The position numbers and the translations under genes were made by a program. The notes below the pieces were generated by a model. It was not told the DNA's origin. It worked only from the letters and a program-made list of their open reading frames with translations, and did no database searches. From contig NZ_LMFC01000003.1 in the NCBI RefSeq assembly GCF_001426705.1, forward strand, positions 170,995 through 234,994: 64,000 nucleotides of DNA. The letters are read 5' to 3'. The stretch is from Cellulomonas sp. Root485 (GTDB lineage Bacteria > Actinomycetota > Actinomycetes > Actinomycetales > Cellulomonadaceae). Each line of letters opens with the position of its first letter. Within the stretch, counting starts at the first letter, position 1. This document shows, piece by piece, positions 8,643 to 17,664 of the stretch.

Positions 8643-9269
8643 TCAGGGCGTCCGGTCGGGGTGCACGATCACCCACGTCGCCACGGTGACGCCGTCGGTC
8701 TGGTTGCTCAGCCGGTGCGGGGTGCCGCAGGCGTAGGAGACGGTGTCGCCGGCGCGGACGACGACGCGCTCGTCGGGGAAGTCGATGGTGAGCTCGCCCT
8801 GCGACACGGTGCCGATCTCGTAGCCGACGTGGGTGAGCAGCTCGTTCTGCTCGGCGCCGGTGGAGCCGGGCGGGTAGGTGGACTCGAAGAAGTCGACGTC
8901 GCGTGAGGGTCCTGGGGAGAGGCGCCGGAACACCACGCCGCCCGCGAGGCGGACGACGTCGGCCTCGACGGCTCGGCGCACGACGTAGCCGTCGGCGACG
9001 GGCTGGGGGGCGATCACCGACGGTCCGCCGAAGACGTCGACGAGGCTGGCGTCGAGCGCGGTGACGAGCGCGAAGAGCCGGTTCACGGACGGGCGCAGGA
9101 CGCCGCGCTCGATCTGGGAGACCGCGCTGGTGGAGATGCCCACGCGCTTGCCGACCTCGCGCAGGGTCAGCCCGCGCTCCTCGCGGAGCTGTCGGAGGCG
9201 GCCGCCGAGCTGCTCGGAGTCGAACGCGTCGAGCAGGCGCCCGGCCTCGTCGGCGGTGGTGGTGGTCAT
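8643..9269 (-). CDS. XRE-family regulator with C-terminal cupin domain
   Basis: A 208-residue one-component regulator. Residues 22-77 form a Cro/C1-type helix-turn-helix (LREERGLTLREVGKRVGIST then AVSQIERG), and residues 95-205 form a cupin beta-barrel that would bind a small effector. The ATG at 9269 has GGAGG 6 bases upstream. The gene is divergent from the allantoin permease operon, with inverted TGTGAA/TTCACA repeats in the gap. It is therefore the probable local regulator of the ureide genes, with the cupin sensing a pathway metabolite. That role is inferred from position; related XRE-cupin proteins control many different catabolic operons. Confidence 0.88.
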   Translation of the reverse strand: MTTTTADEAGRLLDAFDSEQLGGRLRQLREERGLTLREVGKRVGISTSAVSQIERGVLRPSVNRLFALVTALDASLVDVFGGPSVIAPQPVADGYVVRRAVEADVVRLAGGVVFRRLSPGPSRDVDFFESTYPPGSTGAEQNELLTHVGYEIGTVSQGELTIDFPDERVVVRAGDTVSYACGTPHRLSNQTDGVTVATWVIVHPDRTP

Positions 9270-9313
9270 GCGCGCCCTCCGTAGCAACGAGGACTCATGA
9301 ATGAAGTCCAAAG

Positions 9314-9363
9314 TTCACAAACCGGAAACCGATGGGGAGTTGTGAAGTCATAGATTCACAAAC
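9314..9363. promoter_or_regulatory. Operator region: TTCACAAAC repeats and a GlnR-box-like site
   Basis: TTCACAAAC occurs at 9314-9322 and 9355-9363, and TGTGAA at 9341-9346 is inverted to the second copy (TGTGAA, 8 bases, TTCACA). This suits a dimeric XRE regulator. TTCAC-AAACCG-GAAAC (9314-9329) also fits the actinobacterial GlnR half-box gTnAC-N6-GaAAC. The region separates the regulator from the permease operon. Confidence 0.5.
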
Positions 9364-9477
9364 GTTCAGCGATCGCTTCACCGTACGGGATGACGGACGC
9401 AGCCGGACAGAGCTCGTCGGGACGCCGACGACCAGGACCGAACAACCCCCCATCGACCTCCCCGCGTGAGGACCACC

Positions 9478-11079
9478 ATGAACCCCGAGACCACAGAGCT
9501 GCCGAACGACGTCGTCGAGGCCGCCGGCCTGCCCCCGGGCGCCGGCACCATCAAGCCGGGCTACGACCCCCGCCTCACCAACGAGGACCTGGCGCCGCTG
9601 AAGAAGCAGACCTGGTCGTCGTACAACATCTTCGCGTTCTGGATGTCCGACGTGCACAGCGTCGGCGGCTACGTCACGGCCGGCTCCCTGTTCGCGCTCG
9701 GCATCGCCAGCTGGCAGGTGCTCGTCGCGCTCATCGTCGGCATCGTGATCGTGCAGGTCTTCTGCAACCTCGTGGCCAAGCCGAGCCAGAAGACGGGCGT
9801 GCCCTACCCGGTCATCAACCGTGCGGTGTTCGGCGTGCTCGGCGCCAACATCCCCGCGATCATCCGCGGCCTCATCGCCGTCGCCTGGTACGGGGTGCAG
9901 ACGTTCCTCGCGGCCGAGGCGCTCAACATCATCTTCCTCAAGTTCATCCCGAGCTCGGCGGAGCTGCTGGAGACCAGCTTCCTCGGGCTGTCGACGCTGG
10001 GCTGGATCTCCTACGCGATCCTCTGGGTGGCCCAGGCGGCCCTCTTCTGGACGGGTATGGAGACCATCCGCAAGTTCATCGACTGGGCCGGTCCCGCCGT
10101 CTACGTCGTGATGATCGCGCTGGCCGTCTACCTGGTGTCCGAGGCGGGCTGGGAGAACATCTCGCTCAACCTCTCGTCCGGTCCGCCGATGGGCTTCTGG
10201 GCGTCGATCCCCGTGATGCTCGGGGCGATCGCGCTGGTGGTGTCCTACTTCTCGGGGCCGATGCTGAACTTCGGCGACTTCGCCAGGTACGGGAAGAGCT
10301 TCAAGGCCGTCAAGAAGGGCAACTTCCTCGGGCTGCCGCTCAACTTCCTGTTCTTCTCGCTGCTGACCGTCATCTGCGCGTCGGCGACCGTCCCGGTGTT
10401 CGGCGAGCTCATCACGGACCCGATCCACACGGTGCAGCAGATCGACACCCCGTTCGCGATCCTGCTCGGCGGCCTCACGTTCGTCACCGCGACCGTCGGC
10501 ATCAACATCGTCGCCAACTTCATCTCCCCCGCGTTCGACTTCTCCAACGTGTCCCCGCAGAAGATCAGCTGGCGCATGGGCGGCATGATCGCGGCCGTCG
10601 GCTCGGTGCTGCTGACACCGTGGAACTGGTACTCCAACGCGAACGCCATCCACTACACGCTGGGCGTGCTGGGTGCGCTGATCGGCCCCTTGTTCGGGAT
10701 CCTCATCGCCGGCTACTACGTGATCGGCAAGCAGCGCGTGCACGTCGACGACATGTTCACGATGTCGACCACCGGCAAGTACTGGTACTCCGGCGGCTAC
10801 AACCGCAACGCCGTGGCGACCGTCATCTCCGCGGGCCTGATCTCGGTGGCGGCCGCCGTGCTGCCCAAGGCGTTCGCGGACATGGGCGCGTTCGACGTCA
10901 CCTGGATCGCCAGCTACAGCTGGTTCATCGGCTGCGGGCTCGGCTACGGGATCTTCGTCTTCCTGGAGCGCCGCAACCCGCAGATCCCGGTGCTGGACGC
11001 GTCCGACGAGCACGTCTCGGACGGCACGGTCGAGGAGCGGACTGGAAGGGCTCCAGAGTCCGCCGAGACTGTGGCCTGA
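9478..11079 (+). CDS. NCS1-family nucleobase/ureide:cation symporter
   Basis: A 533-residue integral membrane permease (PF02133) with about 12 hydrophobic segments. The N-terminal signature is PRLTNEDLAPLKKQTWSSYN then IFAFWMSDVHSVGGY, characteristic of the NCS1 branch that includes the hydantoin transporter Mhp1 and allantoin permeases. The ATG at 9478 has GAGGA 5 bases upstream. It is the first gene of the operon and its partners act on allantoin and hydantoin-like rings, so allantoin uptake is the likely job; uracil, cytosine or hydantoin cannot be excluded. The racemase follows after 12 bases. Confidence 0.88.
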   Translation: MNPETTELPNDVVEAAGLPPGAGTIKPGYDPRLTNEDLAPLKKQTWSSYNIFAFWMSDVHSVGGYVTAGSLFALGIASWQVLVALIVGIVIVQVFCNLVAKPSQKTGVPYPVINRAVFGVLGANIPAIIRGLIAVAWYGVQTFLAAEALNIIFLKFIPSSAELLETSFLGLSTLGWISYAILWVAQAALFWTGMETIRKFIDWAGPAVYVVMIALAVYLVSEAGWENISLNLSSGPPMGFWASIPVMLGAIALVVSYFSGPMLNFGDFARYGKSFKAVKKGNFLGLPLNFLFFSLLTVICASATVPVFGELITDPIHTVQQIDTPFAILLGGLTFVTATVGINIVANFISPAFDFSNVSPQKISWRMGGMIAAVGSVLLTPWNWYSNANAIHYTLGVLGALIGPLFGILIAGYYVIGKQRVHVDDMFTMSTTGKYWYSGGYNRNAVATVISAGLISVAAAVLPKAFADMGAFDVTWIASYSWFIGCGLGYGIFVFLERRNPQIPVLDASDEHVSDGTVEERTGRAPESAETVA

Positions 11080-11091
11080 GAAGGCCTGAGC

Positions 11092-11838
11092 GTGCACGTC
11101 CGCATCATCAACCCCAACACCACCCGGGCGATGACCGACCTGATCGGCCGGTCCGCCCGGGTGGTGGCGGCGCCGGGCACCCTCGTGGATGCCGTCCAGC
11201 CGACGATGGGTCCCGCGTCGATCGAGAGCCACTACGAGGAGGCGCTGGCCGTCCCCGGCATCCTCGAGCAGGTCGCGCTCGGCGAGGCCGAGGGGGTCGA
11301 CGCGTACGTGGTCGCCTGCTTCGGAGACCCGGGCGTCGACGCGGCGCGCGAGCTGGCACGCGGTCCGGTGATCGGGATCGCGGAGGCCGCGATGCACGCC
11401 GCGACGCTCGTCGGCCGCCGGTTCGCCGTCGTCACGACGCTGGGCCGCACGACCGGACGGGCGCGCGAGCTGGTGGACCGGTACGGGTTCCGGGACGCGT
11501 TCGTCGCCGTGCGCGCGTGCGAGGTCCCCGTCCTCGCGCTCGAGGACCCGGGCGCCCGCACCCGGCTCGTCGACGAGTGCCGGCGCGCGGTCCAGCAGGA
11601 CGGGGCCGACGTGGTCGTCCTCGGCTGCGCCGGCATGGCCGAGCTGTGCGCGGTGATCGCCGACGAGATCGGCGTCCCGGTCGTCGACGGCGTCGCCGCC
11701 GGCACGGTGCTCGCGCAGTCGCTGGTGGCCCTGGGGCTCAGGTCGTCGGTGGCCGGGGAGTACGCCCCGCCGCCTGCCAAGCCGATGGCCGGCATCCTCG
11801 CGGGTTTCGAGATCCGCGCGCCCGTGGCCGTAGCCTGA
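11092..11838 (+). CDS. Hydantoin/allantoin racemase (Asp/Glu racemase superfamily)
   Basis: A 248-residue enzyme of the aspartate/glutamate/hydantoin racemase family. It opens with the family motif IINPNTT and has the two catalytic cysteines expected for two-base racemisation: C76 in VVACFGDPG and C179 in VVLGCAGM. In this setting it would interconvert (R)- and (S)-allantoin so that the stereospecific allantoinase can use both forms, as described for HpxA in Klebsiella. Start GTG with AGAAGG upstream. It lies between the permease and allantoinase in the same operon. Racemisation of 5-substituted hydantoins is the alternative. Confidence 0.85.
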   Translation: MHVRIINPNTTRAMTDLIGRSARVVAAPGTLVDAVQPTMGPASIESHYEEALAVPGILEQVALGEAEGVDAYVVACFGDPGVDAARELARGPVIGIAEAAMHAATLVGRRFAVVTTLGRTTGRARELVDRYGFRDAFVAVRACEVPVLALEDPGARTRLVDECRRAVQQDGADVVVLGCAGMAELCAVIADEIGVPVVDGVAAGTVLAQSLVALGLRSSVAGEYAPPPAKPMAGILAGFEIRAPVAVA

Positions 11839-11864
11839 CGCAGCAGACGACCCCGGGAGCCGCC

Positions 11865-13178
11865 ATGACCGAGCCTGACCTCGTCGTTCGCACGCGACGC
11901 GCCTGGGTGGACGGCGCCTGGAGAGCCGCGCAGGTCGTGGTGAGCGGCGGGCGCATCACGGCGATCGACGTCCCCGACGACCGCGCGGCCGTCGAGCTCG
12001 CCGACGACGAGGTGCTGCTGCCCGGCCTGGTGGACAGCCACGTGCACGTCAACGAGCCGGGGCGCACCGCGTGGGAGGGCTTCGCGTCGGCCACCCGCGC
12101 CGCGGCGGCCGGTGGGGTCACGACCCTCGTCGACATGCCGCTCAACTCGATCCCGCCCACCACGACCGTCGAGGCGCTGGCCGCCAAGCGGGCCGCGACG
12201 GACGGCAAGCTGACCGTCGACGTGGCGTTCTGGGGCGGGGCCGTGCCGGACAACCTGGGCTCGCTCGGTCCGCTGCACGCGGCGGGCGTCCGCGGGTTCA
12301 AGGCGTTCCTCACTCCGTCGGGGGTCGACGAGTTCGGGCACCTGGACGCCGAGCAGCTGGAGGCCGCGCTGGCGGAGGTCGCGGCGCTCGGCAGCGTCCT
12401 GATCGTGCACGCCGAGGACCCCGCGGACCTGCACGCCGACGGCGCGCTCGGGCCGCGGTACGCCGACTTCCTGGCCAGCCGCCCCGCCGTCAGCGAGCGC
12501 CACGCGATCGCGCGCGTGATCGACGCGATGCGCCGCACGGGCGCCCGCGCGCACGTCCTGCACCTGTCCGACGCCGGCTCGCTCGACCTGATCCGGTCCG
12601 CGAAGGCGGAGGGTCTGCCGCTGACCGTCGAGACGTGCCCGCACTACCTCGCCCTGCGCGCCGAGGACGTGCCGTCGGCCGCGACGCAGTTCAAGTGCTG
12701 CCCGCCCATCCGCGACGCCGGCAACCAGGACCTGCTCTGGGCAGCGGTGCTCGACGGGACGATCGACGCGATCGTGTCCGACCACTCCCCGTCGACGGCC
12801 GACCTGAAGAACACCGACTTCGGGCTGTCCTGGGGCGGCATCGCGGGCCTGCAGCTGGGGCTGTCGGTGGTGTGGACGGAGGCCCGGCGCCGAGGGATCG
12901 CTCTGGAGGACCTGCTCCCCCTGTTCACGACGGGTCCGGCGCGGGTCGCCGGGGTGAGCCGGGGCGCCCTGACGGTCGGCGCTCCCGCACACCTCGTCGC
13001 GTTCGCCCCCGACGAGGAGCGCGTGGTCGACGTGCACGCCCTCGAGCACAAGAACCCGGTCTCGCCCTACGACGGCACGACGCTCGCCGGAGCCGTGCGG
13101 ACCGTCTGGCTCGACGGCGTGCCGATCGTGGAGGACGGCGCCGTCACCGCTCCCGGCCGGGGGCACACCTGTGCGTGA
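11865..13178 (+). CDS. allB: Allantoinase (cyclic amidohydrolase)
   Basis: A 437-residue dihydroorotase-like amidohydrolase that opens the hydantoin ring of allantoin to give allantoate. The binuclear metal site is visible: H59 and H61 in DSHVHVNEPG, carboxylated lysine K146 in GFKAFLTPSG, histidines in LIVHAED and VLHLSD, and the catalytic Asp in SDHSPS. NEPG plus the FKAFL motif are typical of allantoinase rather than dihydropyrimidinase. Length is normal. GGGAG lies 6 bases before the ATG. It follows the racemase by 26 bases and is followed by a convergent DUF1275 gene only 4 bases away. Confidence 0.93.
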   Translation: MTEPDLVVRTRRAWVDGAWRAAQVVVSGGRITAIDVPDDRAAVELADDEVLLPGLVDSHVHVNEPGRTAWEGFASATRAAAAGGVTTLVDMPLNSIPPTTTVEALAAKRAATDGKLTVDVAFWGGAVPDNLGSLGPLHAAGVRGFKAFLTPSGVDEFGHLDAEQLEAALAEVAALGSVLIVHAEDPADLHADGALGPRYADFLASRPAVSERHAIARVIDAMRRTGARAHVLHLSDAGSLDLIRSAKAEGLPLTVETCPHYLALRAEDVPSAATQFKCCPPIRDAGNQDLLWAAVLDGTIDAIVSDHSPSTADLKNTDFGLSWGGIAGLQLGLSVVWTEARRRGIALEDLLPLFTTGPARVAGVSRGALTVGAPAHLVAFAPDEERVVDVHALEHKNPVSPYDGTTLAGAVRTVWLDGVPIVEDGAVTAPGRGHTCA

Positions 13179-13182
13179 GCGA

Positions 13183-13863
13183 TCAGGCCTCGCGGTGCGC
13201 GTGCCCGAGCACCGCTGCGACCAGCGCCAGCACGCCCGCGAACAGCATCCCGACCCCGACGCCGCGCTCCCCGCCGACGTGCAGCAGCAGCGCACCCACG
13301 GCGGCGCCGACGAGGATCAGCGCGACCGCGAGCGACCGCCGCGCCCAGCCGTCACCGGTGCCGCCGGCGAGCCGCGAGTCGGCGGCCAGGCCCGTGAGGG
13401 TCGACGTCACGACGACGGTGGTCACGTCCTTGACGGCCAGCCGGCGCGCGGTCGCAGCCTGCAGCCCCATCGCCACCGCCAGCAGCGTGGTGACGACGAG
13501 CGCCCAGGTGGTGGCCTCGACCGGGGGCACGACGAGCGCGCCGATGCCCAGCCCGACCGCGAGCACGCCGGTCGCCGCGAACGTGCCGCTCGTGCGGTCC
13601 GACCAGCCCGCCGGGGCGGTGCGCAGCACGCGTCCGCCGAGCGCGGCACCGGCCAGGAAGCCGACCAGCGCGAGCGCCGGGCCGAGGATCGGCAGGTCGT
13701 CGGCACCCGCGAGCGCCATGCCGAGGATGACCACGTTCCCGGTCATGTTCGCGGTGAACACCCGGTCGAGACCGAGATAGCCGACGGCGTCGACGATGCC
13801 CGTCGTGAACGTCAGTGCCAGCATGAGCACCAGGTGTCGGCGAGCGTCGTCCCAGGTCTTCAT
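13183..13863 (-). CDS. DUF1275 (YoaK-family) membrane protein
   Basis: A 226-residue membrane protein with about six hydrophobic segments and the DUF1275 opening TFTTGIVDAVGYLGLDRVFT followed by ANMTGN. The family is widespread with no proven function. The ATG at 13863 was taken as start; an upstream in-frame codon exists but would extend into the divergent gene at 13893. It interrupts the ureide operon on the opposite strand, its 3' end 4 bases from allB and its 5' end 29 bases from the FmdA-like gene. The downstream ureide genes therefore need their own promoter or read-through across this gene. Confidence 0.88.
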   Translation of the reverse strand: MKTWDDARRHLVLMLALTFTTGIVDAVGYLGLDRVFTANMTGNVVILGMALAGADDLPILGPALALVGFLAGAALGGRVLRTAPAGWSDRTSGTFAATGVLAVGLGIGALVVPPVEATTWALVVTTLLAVAMGLQAATARRLAVKDVTTVVVTSTLTGLAADSRLAGGTGDGWARRSLAVALILVGAAVGALLLHVGGERGVGVGMLFAGVLALVAAVLGHAHREA

Positions 13864-13892
13864 CACGGCGTCATCGTGGGGGTGCAGGACCG

Positions 13893-14963
13893 ATGAGTGC
13901 AACGCTGCAACCCGGCGCGGGGCACATCCGCGCCGACACCTACCTGCCGTCCACGCCTGCCACTGTCCTGTGGGGGCGGCTGCCGTGCGGGACCGACGCC
14001 CCCGTCCTGCGAATCGAGGCGGGCACCGAGGTCACCATCGACACGGTCAGCCACGAGGGCCTGCTCGACGACCAGGGCAGCGACCCGCTGGGGTTCTTCG
14101 CGAGCCACGGGGTGGCGCCGGAGGACGTGCTGACCGACGCCGTCGAGATCGTCGGGACGCTGACGCGGAACCACGCCGACGGACCCCACGTGGTGACGGG
14201 ACCGATCCACGTCGCGGGCGCGATGCCGGGCGACCTGCTGGCGATCACCGTCCTGGAGACCACCCCGCGCGTCCCGTACGGCGTGATCTCGAACCGGCAC
14301 GGACGCGGCGCGCTGCCGGGCGAGCTCCCGCGAGGGCCTGAGAACGTGAGCGTGTTCGCCACGGTGCGCGACGACCGCGGCTGCCTGCCCGCCGTCGAGG
14401 GTGGCGAGCGCCTGATCGAGTTCCCGCTGGCCCCCTTCCTCGGGATCATGGGCGTCGCGGTCGCCGGTGACGAGCGCCCGCACTCGGTGCCGCCCGGCGC
14501 GCACGGCGGGAACATCGACATCAACCTGCTCCAGGTGGGCAGCACGCTCTACCTGCCGGTGCAGGTGCCGGGCGCGCTGGCGTACGTGGGCGACCCGCAC
14601 TTCGCGCAGGGCGACGGCGAGGTGGCGCTCACCGCGCTGGAGGCGTCCCTGCGGGTCACGCTCCGGTTCGACGTGGTGCCGGCCGTCGAGGCGCTCGCAC
14701 AGTTCGGACCGTTCGAGGGGCCCCTGGTCGAGACGCCGGAGTACCTGGTGCCGACCGGCCTCGACCGGGACCTCGGCGAGGCGGTGCGCAGGTGCGTCCG
14801 GGCCGCGCTCGCTCTGCTGCAGGCGCGGTGGGGTCTCGACGAGCACCTCGCGTACGCGTACCTGTCCGCGGCCACCGACATCGACATCTCGCAGGTGGTC
14901 GACCAGGTCTGCGGGGCCCACGCGCGCATCCGCAAGGCCGACCTGGAGGCCATCGCCCGATGA
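13893..14963 (+). CDS. Acetamidase/formamidase-family (FmdA) amidohydrolase
   Basis: A 356-residue protein of the FmdA_AmdA family (PF03069). The family core is visible as GPIHVAGAMPGDLLAITVLE and the later GGNIDINLLQVGSTLYLPVQ with a conserved acidic/histidine set. Known members hydrolyse formamide, acetamide or other short amides. Here it is the first gene of a four-gene run joined by ATGA overlaps: the amidase fusion starts at 14960, inside its last codons. That coupling ties it to ureidoglycine or oxalurate metabolism, where an amide such as oxamate or a ureido compound would be a reasonable substrate. The precise substrate is inference. There is no signal peptide, so it is cytoplasmic. 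Confidence 0.85.
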   Translation: MSATLQPGAGHIRADTYLPSTPATVLWGRLPCGTDAPVLRIEAGTEVTIDTVSHEGLLDDQGSDPLGFFASHGVAPEDVLTDAVEIVGTLTRNHADGPHVVTGPIHVAGAMPGDLLAITVLETTPRVPYGVISNRHGRGALPGELPRGPENVSVFATVRDDRGCLPAVEGGERLIEFPLAPFLGIMGVAVAGDERPHSVPPGAHGGNIDINLLQVGSTLYLPVQVPGALAYVGDPHFAQGDGEVALTALEASLRVTLRFDVVPAVEALAQFGPFEGPLVETPEYLVPTGLDRDLGEAVRRCVRAALALLQARWGLDEHLAYAYLSAATDIDISQVVDQVCGAHARIRKADLEAIAR

Positions 14964-16459
14964 TGCCGACCGAGCTGCAGGACGCCTTCGACGCCTACGA
15001 GCGTGCGCTGGCGACCGACGACATCGAGGCCCTGGACGATGCGTTCGCGCCCGGCGAGGAGACGCTCCGCGGGGACAGCAACGGCCTGCTCGTCGGGCAC
15101 GACGCGATCAGCGCGTTCCGCAGCGCGCGCGGCGGCATCACGCCCCGGGTGCTGGACCGGGTCGAGTCCCGCCGCCTGGCCGACGACTGCTGGCTGATCG
15201 TCGCGACCTCCCGCTACGACGGCGGCGGCACCGGGCTGCAGACGCAGGTGTGGCAGCTGGTCGAGGGGCGGTGGCAGATCACCGCCGCGCACGTCACCGG
15301 TCGCACCCCGAGCTTCGACAAGGCGGTCTGGCGGACGGTCGGCGACCCGCTCTACCAGGGCGCGTTCGACGGCCCGCTGCTGGGGCTGCGCGTCGCGGTC
15401 AAGGACGTGTTCGCCGTCCGTGGGTACCGGATCGGCGCGGGCAACCCGACGTGGCTGCGCGACGCCGCCCGCGAGCGCCAGCACGCCCCCGCGGTCCTGG
15501 ACCTGCTCAAGGCGGGCGCCTCGGTGCGCGGCCTGGCCCGCACGGACGAGCTCGCGTACTCGATCGCGGGCGCGAACCCGCACTACGGCACCCCCGCCAA
15601 CGGCGCCGTCGCGGGCGCGCTCCCGGGGGGCTCGTCGAGCGGTCCCGCGACCGCGGTAGCGACCGGCCAGGCGGACGTGGGCCTGGCCAGCGACACCGCC
15701 GGGTCCATCCGCGTCCCCGCGAGCTACCAGGGCCTGTGGGGGCTGCGCACCACGCACGGGCTGGTGCCGCGGCAGGGCATGGTGCCGCTCGCGCCGTCGT
15801 TCGACACGGTCGGCTGGCTGACCCGTGACGGCGAGACGCTCGACGCGGTCGTCACGTGGTGCCTGGAGGACGACGCCCCGCCGCTCCCCGCCCGCCGGCT
15901 GGTCCCGGTCGAGGTGCTCCAGCTGGTCGACCCGGCGACGCGCGAGGCCTTCGAGGCGTGGGCGGGAGGGACGTTCGAGGAGGTCGAGGTCGGTCCGCTC
16001 GACGAGTGGTTCGAGGCGTTCCGCGTCGTGCAGGCCGCGGAGGCGTGGCGGGCCCACGGCACCTGGGTCACCGCGCACCCCGACGCCGTCGGACCCGGTG
16101 TGCGCGAGCGGTTCGCGATCGCGAGCGAGGTGACGGCTGCGGACGAGGCGTCGGCCCGGACCGAGGTCGAGCGCCTGGCCACCGTCATCAGAAACATCGT
16201 CGCCGACGCCGTCCTCGTGCTGCCCACCACGCCCGGCCCGGCCCCGGCGAGGACCGCGAGCGCCGCCGAGCTCGACCAGGTCCGCGCCGCGACCCTGCGG
16301 ATGACCGCGCTGGCCGGCATCGGCGGGCTGCCCGCGCTGACCTTCCCCGTGCTGACCTACCCGTCCACGCTCGGGCCGGCACCGGTCGGTGTCTGCCTGG
16401 TCGGCCCTCGCGGCAGCGACCTGTCCCTGGTCCGGCACGCCCTTGGAGGCCTCACATGA
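14960..16459 (+). CDS. AtzH/HpxZ-like domain fused to an amidase-signature hydrolase
   Basis: A 499-residue fusion. Residues 3-125 form an NTF2-like AtzH/HpxZ domain (formerly DUF3225): FDAYERALATDDIEALDDAF, the pattern GDSNGLLVGHDAISAFR and a long beta sheet ending in AAHVTGRTPS. Residues 135-495 form an amidase-signature enzyme with the Ser-cisSer-Lys triad K148 (AVKDVFA), S225/S226 (GGSSSGPA) and S249 (DTAGSIR). HpxZ-type proteins occur in purine-degrading hpx clusters beside AtzE-like amidases, normally as separate genes. The fusion and the coupling to the ureidoglycine aminotransferase point to oxalurate or a related carbamoyl compound as substrate. It overlaps both neighbours by 4 bases (ATGA). 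The exact reaction is not established. Confidence 0.85.
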   Translation: MMPTELQDAFDAYERALATDDIEALDDAFAPGEETLRGDSNGLLVGHDAISAFRSARGGITPRVLDRVESRRLADDCWLIVATSRYDGGGTGLQTQVWQLVEGRWQITAAHVTGRTPSFDKAVWRTVGDPLYQGAFDGPLLGLRVAVKDVFAVRGYRIGAGNPTWLRDAARERQHAPAVLDLLKAGASVRGLARTDELAYSIAGANPHYGTPANGAVAGALPGGSSSGPATAVATGQADVGLASDTAGSIRVPASYQGLWGLRTTHGLVPRQGMVPLAPSFDTVGWLTRDGETLDAVVTWCLEDDAPPLPARRLVPVEVLQLVDPATREAFEAWAGGTFEEVEVGPLDEWFEAFRVVQAAEAWRAHGTWVTAHPDAVGPGVRERFAIASEVTAADEASARTEVERLATVIRNIVADAVLVLPTTPGPAPARTASAAELDQVRAATLRMTALAGIGGLPALTFPVLTYPSTLGPAPVGVCLVGPRGSDLSLVRHALGGLT

Positions 16460-17664
16460 CCCACCCGGTGAACCCGCCCGCCCGTCTGCTCATGGGACCC
16501 GGGCCGGTCAACGCCGACCCCCGCGTGCTGCGCGCCCTCTCGACGCCGCTGGTCGGCCAGTACGACCCGGCGATGACCGGCTACATGAACGAGACGATGG
16601 CGCTGTACCGCGAGGTCTTCGCGACGACCAACGACGCCACCCTGCTGGTCGACGGCACGTCCCGGGCGGGGATCGAGGCGGCCCTGGTGTCGCTCGTGCG
16701 CCCGGGCGAGCGCGTCCTGGTGCCGGTGTTCGGGCGGTTCGGGCACCTCCTGGCGGAGATCGCGCTGCGCGCGCAGGCCGAGGTGCACATGATCGAGGTG
16801 CCGTGGGGGCAGGTGTTCGGAGCACAGGCCGTCGAGGAGGCGATCGTCCGCGTCCGCCCGCACCTGCTCGCGATGGTGCAGGGCGATACGTCGACGACCA
16901 TGCTCCAGCCGCTCGACGAGCTCGGGGCGATCTGCGAGAAGCACGGCGTGCTGTTCTACACGGACGCGACCGCGTCGCTGGGCGGGAACGCGTTCGAGAT
17001 GGACGCCTGGGGTCTGGATGCCGCTACCGCCGGGCTGCAGAAGTGCCTGTCCGGCCCGTCGGGGAGCGCGCCGATCAGCCTGTCGGACAAGGCCGTCGAC
17101 GTGATCCGGGGCCGCCGCCGCATCGAGGCGGGGATCCGCGAGGAGTCCGACGAGGACACCGGGGAGCCCGTGCACTCCAACTACTTCGACCTCGGCATGA
17201 TCCTCGACTACTGGGGTCCGCGGCGGCTCAACCACCACACCGAGGCGACGAGCATGCTGTACGCGGCGCGGGAGTGTGCGCGGATCATCGTCGAGGAGGG
17301 CCGGCAGGCCGTCATCGACCGGCACGAGCGGGCCGGCCGCGCGATGCTCGCGGGGGTCCGGGGTCTGGGGCTGGGGGTGTTCGGGGACGTGGCGCACAAG
17401 ATGAACAACGTGGTCGCGGTCGAGATCCCGGACGGTGTGGACGGCGACGCCGTGCGCGGGGCGCTGCTGCAGGACTTCGGCATCGAGATCGGGACGTCGT
17501 TCGGCCCGCTGCACGGTCGCGTGTGGCGGATCGGCACGATGGGCGCCAACGCCCGGCTCGACACCGTCCTGACCACGCTCGCCGCCCTGGAGCAGGTGCT
17601 GCGCCGCGCCGGCGCGAAGGTCCCCCATGGCGGCGGCGTCGACGCCGCCTACGCGGAGGCCTGA
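16456..17664 (+). CDS. pucG: (S)-ureidoglycine-glyoxylate aminotransferase
   Basis: A 402-residue class V, fold-type I PLP enzyme. The Schiff-base lysine is K196 in LQKCLSGPSG. Flanking features of the alanine-glyoxylate aminotransferase group are LLMGPGPVNADPRVL, VDGTSRAGIEAAL, YTDATASLGG and HSNYFDLGMILDYW. PucG transfers the amino group of ureidoglycine to glyoxylate, giving oxalurate and glycine. An ordinary alanine or serine-glyoxylate aminotransferase is the alternative by homology, but the neighbouring allantoate amidohydrolase, coupled at 17664 by an ATGA overlap, makes ureidoglycine the natural substrate. Its start overlaps the stop of the amidase fusion. Confidence 0.88.
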   Translation: MTHPVNPPARLLMGPGPVNADPRVLRALSTPLVGQYDPAMTGYMNETMALYREVFATTNDATLLVDGTSRAGIEAALVSLVRPGERVLVPVFGRFGHLLAEIALRAQAEVHMIEVPWGQVFGAQAVEEAIVRVRPHLLAMVQGDTSTTMLQPLDELGAICEKHGVLFYTDATASLGGNAFEMDAWGLDAATAGLQKCLSGPSGSAPISLSDKAVDVIRGRRRIEAGIREESDEDTGEPVHSNYFDLGMILDYWGPRRLNHHTEATSMLYAARECARIIVEEGRQAVIDRHERAGRAMLAGVRGLGLGVFGDVAHKMNNVVAVEIPDGVDGDAVRGALLQDFGIEIGTSFGPLHGRVWRIGTMGANARLDTVLTTLAALEQVLRRAGAKVPHGGGVDAAYAEA

